Origin: JAKZVK01 sp965248255
Lineage (GTDB): Bacteria; Acidobacteriota; Terriglobia; Bryobacterales; UBA6623
Assembly: GCA_965248255.1 (NCBI GenBank)
Contig: CBDFIW010000004.1
Coordinates: 310,001-374,000, forward strand
DNA length: 64,000 bases
Reading direction: 5' to 3'
Shown here one piece after another: positions 63,273 through 64,000 of the stretch (positions within the stretch are counted from its first letter, which is position 1; each line of letters starts with the position of its first letter). Both the position numbers and the translations under genes were made by a program. Under the pieces are notes generated by a model, which ran no database searches, had not been told where the DNA came from, and saw only the letters and a list, made by a program, of their open reading frames with translations.

Positions 63273-63796
63273 ATCGACATAGGTAGGCCCTCGCAAGCTT
63301 TCCCTGTCACACCACCGGGCATACGGGTCCCGTACCACGGCGGTTCGGAGGAGTTAAGCGTTCGAAGATGCCGACAATCTGGGAAGGCCGAGCGAATCGA
63401 AATAGACATTGGGCAGCGCTTGCTGGACAGCCGCGTGCCGCGACATGGCCCACAAACCAGTGGCGGAACCGGCGGCAATGGCCGCACGATAATGCGGCAC
63501 GCCCAATCGCCGTAGGTTGGCGAATCGGGTCGGCCCATTCCCCCACTGCCGCCAGGTCATCATGCGGAGTCTCCGGCGGATCCGCGCATCCAGGTTGCGA
63601 AACACCAGCGGGTCTTGGCTGAAGCCAAAGTAGCTCCGCCAGCCGAGCAGATACGGCCTCAATGAGCCGATCATCCGCTCAATGCTGATCCCGCGCGTCC
63701 TGCTCGTCAGCTCTCGCACTCGCGCTTGGAACCTTTGCAACGCCTCGGGCGATATCAATCGCTGAGGCTCCGCTCCGGTCGTCAAGCGAAAGCCTA
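63273..63796 (-). mobile_element. 3' part of a group II intron, cut by an IS630 element
   Basis: On the minus strand the end of a reverse-transcriptase gene (to 63354) is followed by a domain-V-like hairpin at 63307-63346 (GAACCGCCGTGGTACGGGAC pairing with CCCGTATGCCCGGTGGTGTG) and a domain VI-like segment ending CCTATGTCGAT at about 63273, a typical intron 3' end. The 5' two thirds are missing because the IS630 begins at 63797; they may lie beyond the window on the far side of that element. Confidence 0.8.
63354..63796 (-). pseudogene. Group II intron reverse transcriptase/maturase, C-terminal fragment
   Basis: About 147 residues: LISPEALQRFQARVRELTSR, TRGISIERMIGSLRPYLLGW, RSYFGFSQDPLVFRNLDARI and RRRLRMMTWRQWGNGPTRFA. 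This is the maturase (domain X) and the following group II intron maturase-specific region that binds intron RNA. The polymerase domain is absent because of the IS630 insertion. The open frame continues a few codons into the element, which is accidental. Confidence 0.85.
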
Positions 63797-64000
63797 TTGA
63801 ATCCCGCAAATTATTATGACACTTTTTGACAGTGTGGAGCATCTATATATGTATGGGCAACCCCAAAGGTGTGAAGCGGGATTTCAAGGCGCTGGAGAAG
63901 CGCCGTTTCGAAGCGATGCGGCTGCTCCACCAAGGCCACAATCAGTCCGAGACGGCGAGACGGCTGAACGTCGCTCGCCAAACCGTCAGTGAGTGGCGGC
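63797..64000 (+). mobile_element. Second-type IS630 element, partial at the window edge
   Basis: It begins TTGAATCCCGCAAATTATTA after the target dinucleotide TA (63795-63796) and matches the reverse complement of the end of the full copy (22836-23929). It inserts into the group II intron maturase gene. The remaining about 890 bp lie outside the window. Confidence 0.9.
63853..64000 (+). CDS. IS630-family transposase N-terminal frame, partial
   Basis: The ATG starts MGNPKGVKRDFKALEKRRFE and continues with AMRLLHQGHNQSETARRLNV, the same helix-turn-helix as the frame at 23346-23873. The gene runs off the right edge after 49 codons. Whether this copy is intact cannot be seen. Confidence 0.88.
   Translation, partial: MGNPKGVKRDFKALEKRRFEAMRLLHQGHNQSETARRLNVARQTVSEWR

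Overview
The window reads as a chromosomal segment of an Acidobacteriota bacterium, most likely near the Solibacter/Bryobacterales group. The evidence is GC-rich coding DNA, two proteins with the TIGR03437 (Solibacter-type) C-terminal module, a giant SBBP-repeat secreted protein, many Tat- or Sec-exported enzymes, and the order SRP RNA - dnaX - ebfC - recR. This placement is inferred from protein style and synteny; no rRNA is present.

Region 1 (1-8.5 kb) is a decaying defence island. It carries an apparently intact type IV toxin-antitoxin pair (abiEi/abiEii). Next comes an hsdS start split by a 266-bp mini insertion sequence, whose remaining piece abuts a higA fragment. An intact SNF2 helicase with a C-terminal nuclease-like domain follows. 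After it are only about 24 codons of a DUF1156-type methyltransferase and the PHP domain of a TrlF-like ATPase, fused in frame to an unrelated small gene. Region 2 (8.5-12 kb) has an HU/IHF gene and a complete IS630-family element that removed the 5' end of an OmpA-family gene.

Region 3 (12.1-20.2 kb) is core chromosome: an MFS transporter, a truncated haemoglobin, recR, ebfC, dnaX, the SRP RNA gene, a NYN/LOTUS RNA-binding protein, a membrane protein and a RidA-like lipoprotein. Region 4 (20.3-26.6 kb) is IS-rich. A fragment and a full copy of a second IS630 element and an IS3 element cut through a beta-barrel gene and a TIGR03437 gene. A 74-bp MITE sits between thiI and the next gene and supplies the stop codon of one and the start codon of the other.

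Region 5 (26.6-41.4 kb) holds thiI, two Tat-exported enzymes, the SBBP protein with a broken 3' end, a small kinase, fadE, a subtilisin-like protease preceded by a separate prodomain-like protein, and fadA. Region 6 (41.7-63 kb) starts with a second IS3 copy abutting a truncated, frameshifted sulfatase. A long run of exported amide, peptide and ester hydrolases follows, with a ferredoxin-NADP reductase and a MATE pump. It ends with a tightly overlapping operon for a heptose-type sugar (deoxyhypusine-synthase-like protein, PfkB kinase, GmhA-like isomerase) beside a second, dead HU gene. Region 7 (63.2-64 kb) is the 3' end of a group II intron interrupted by another copy of the second IS630 element, which runs off the edge.

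The main theme is gene decay by mobile elements. At least 12 genes are split, truncated, fused or reduced to fragments.
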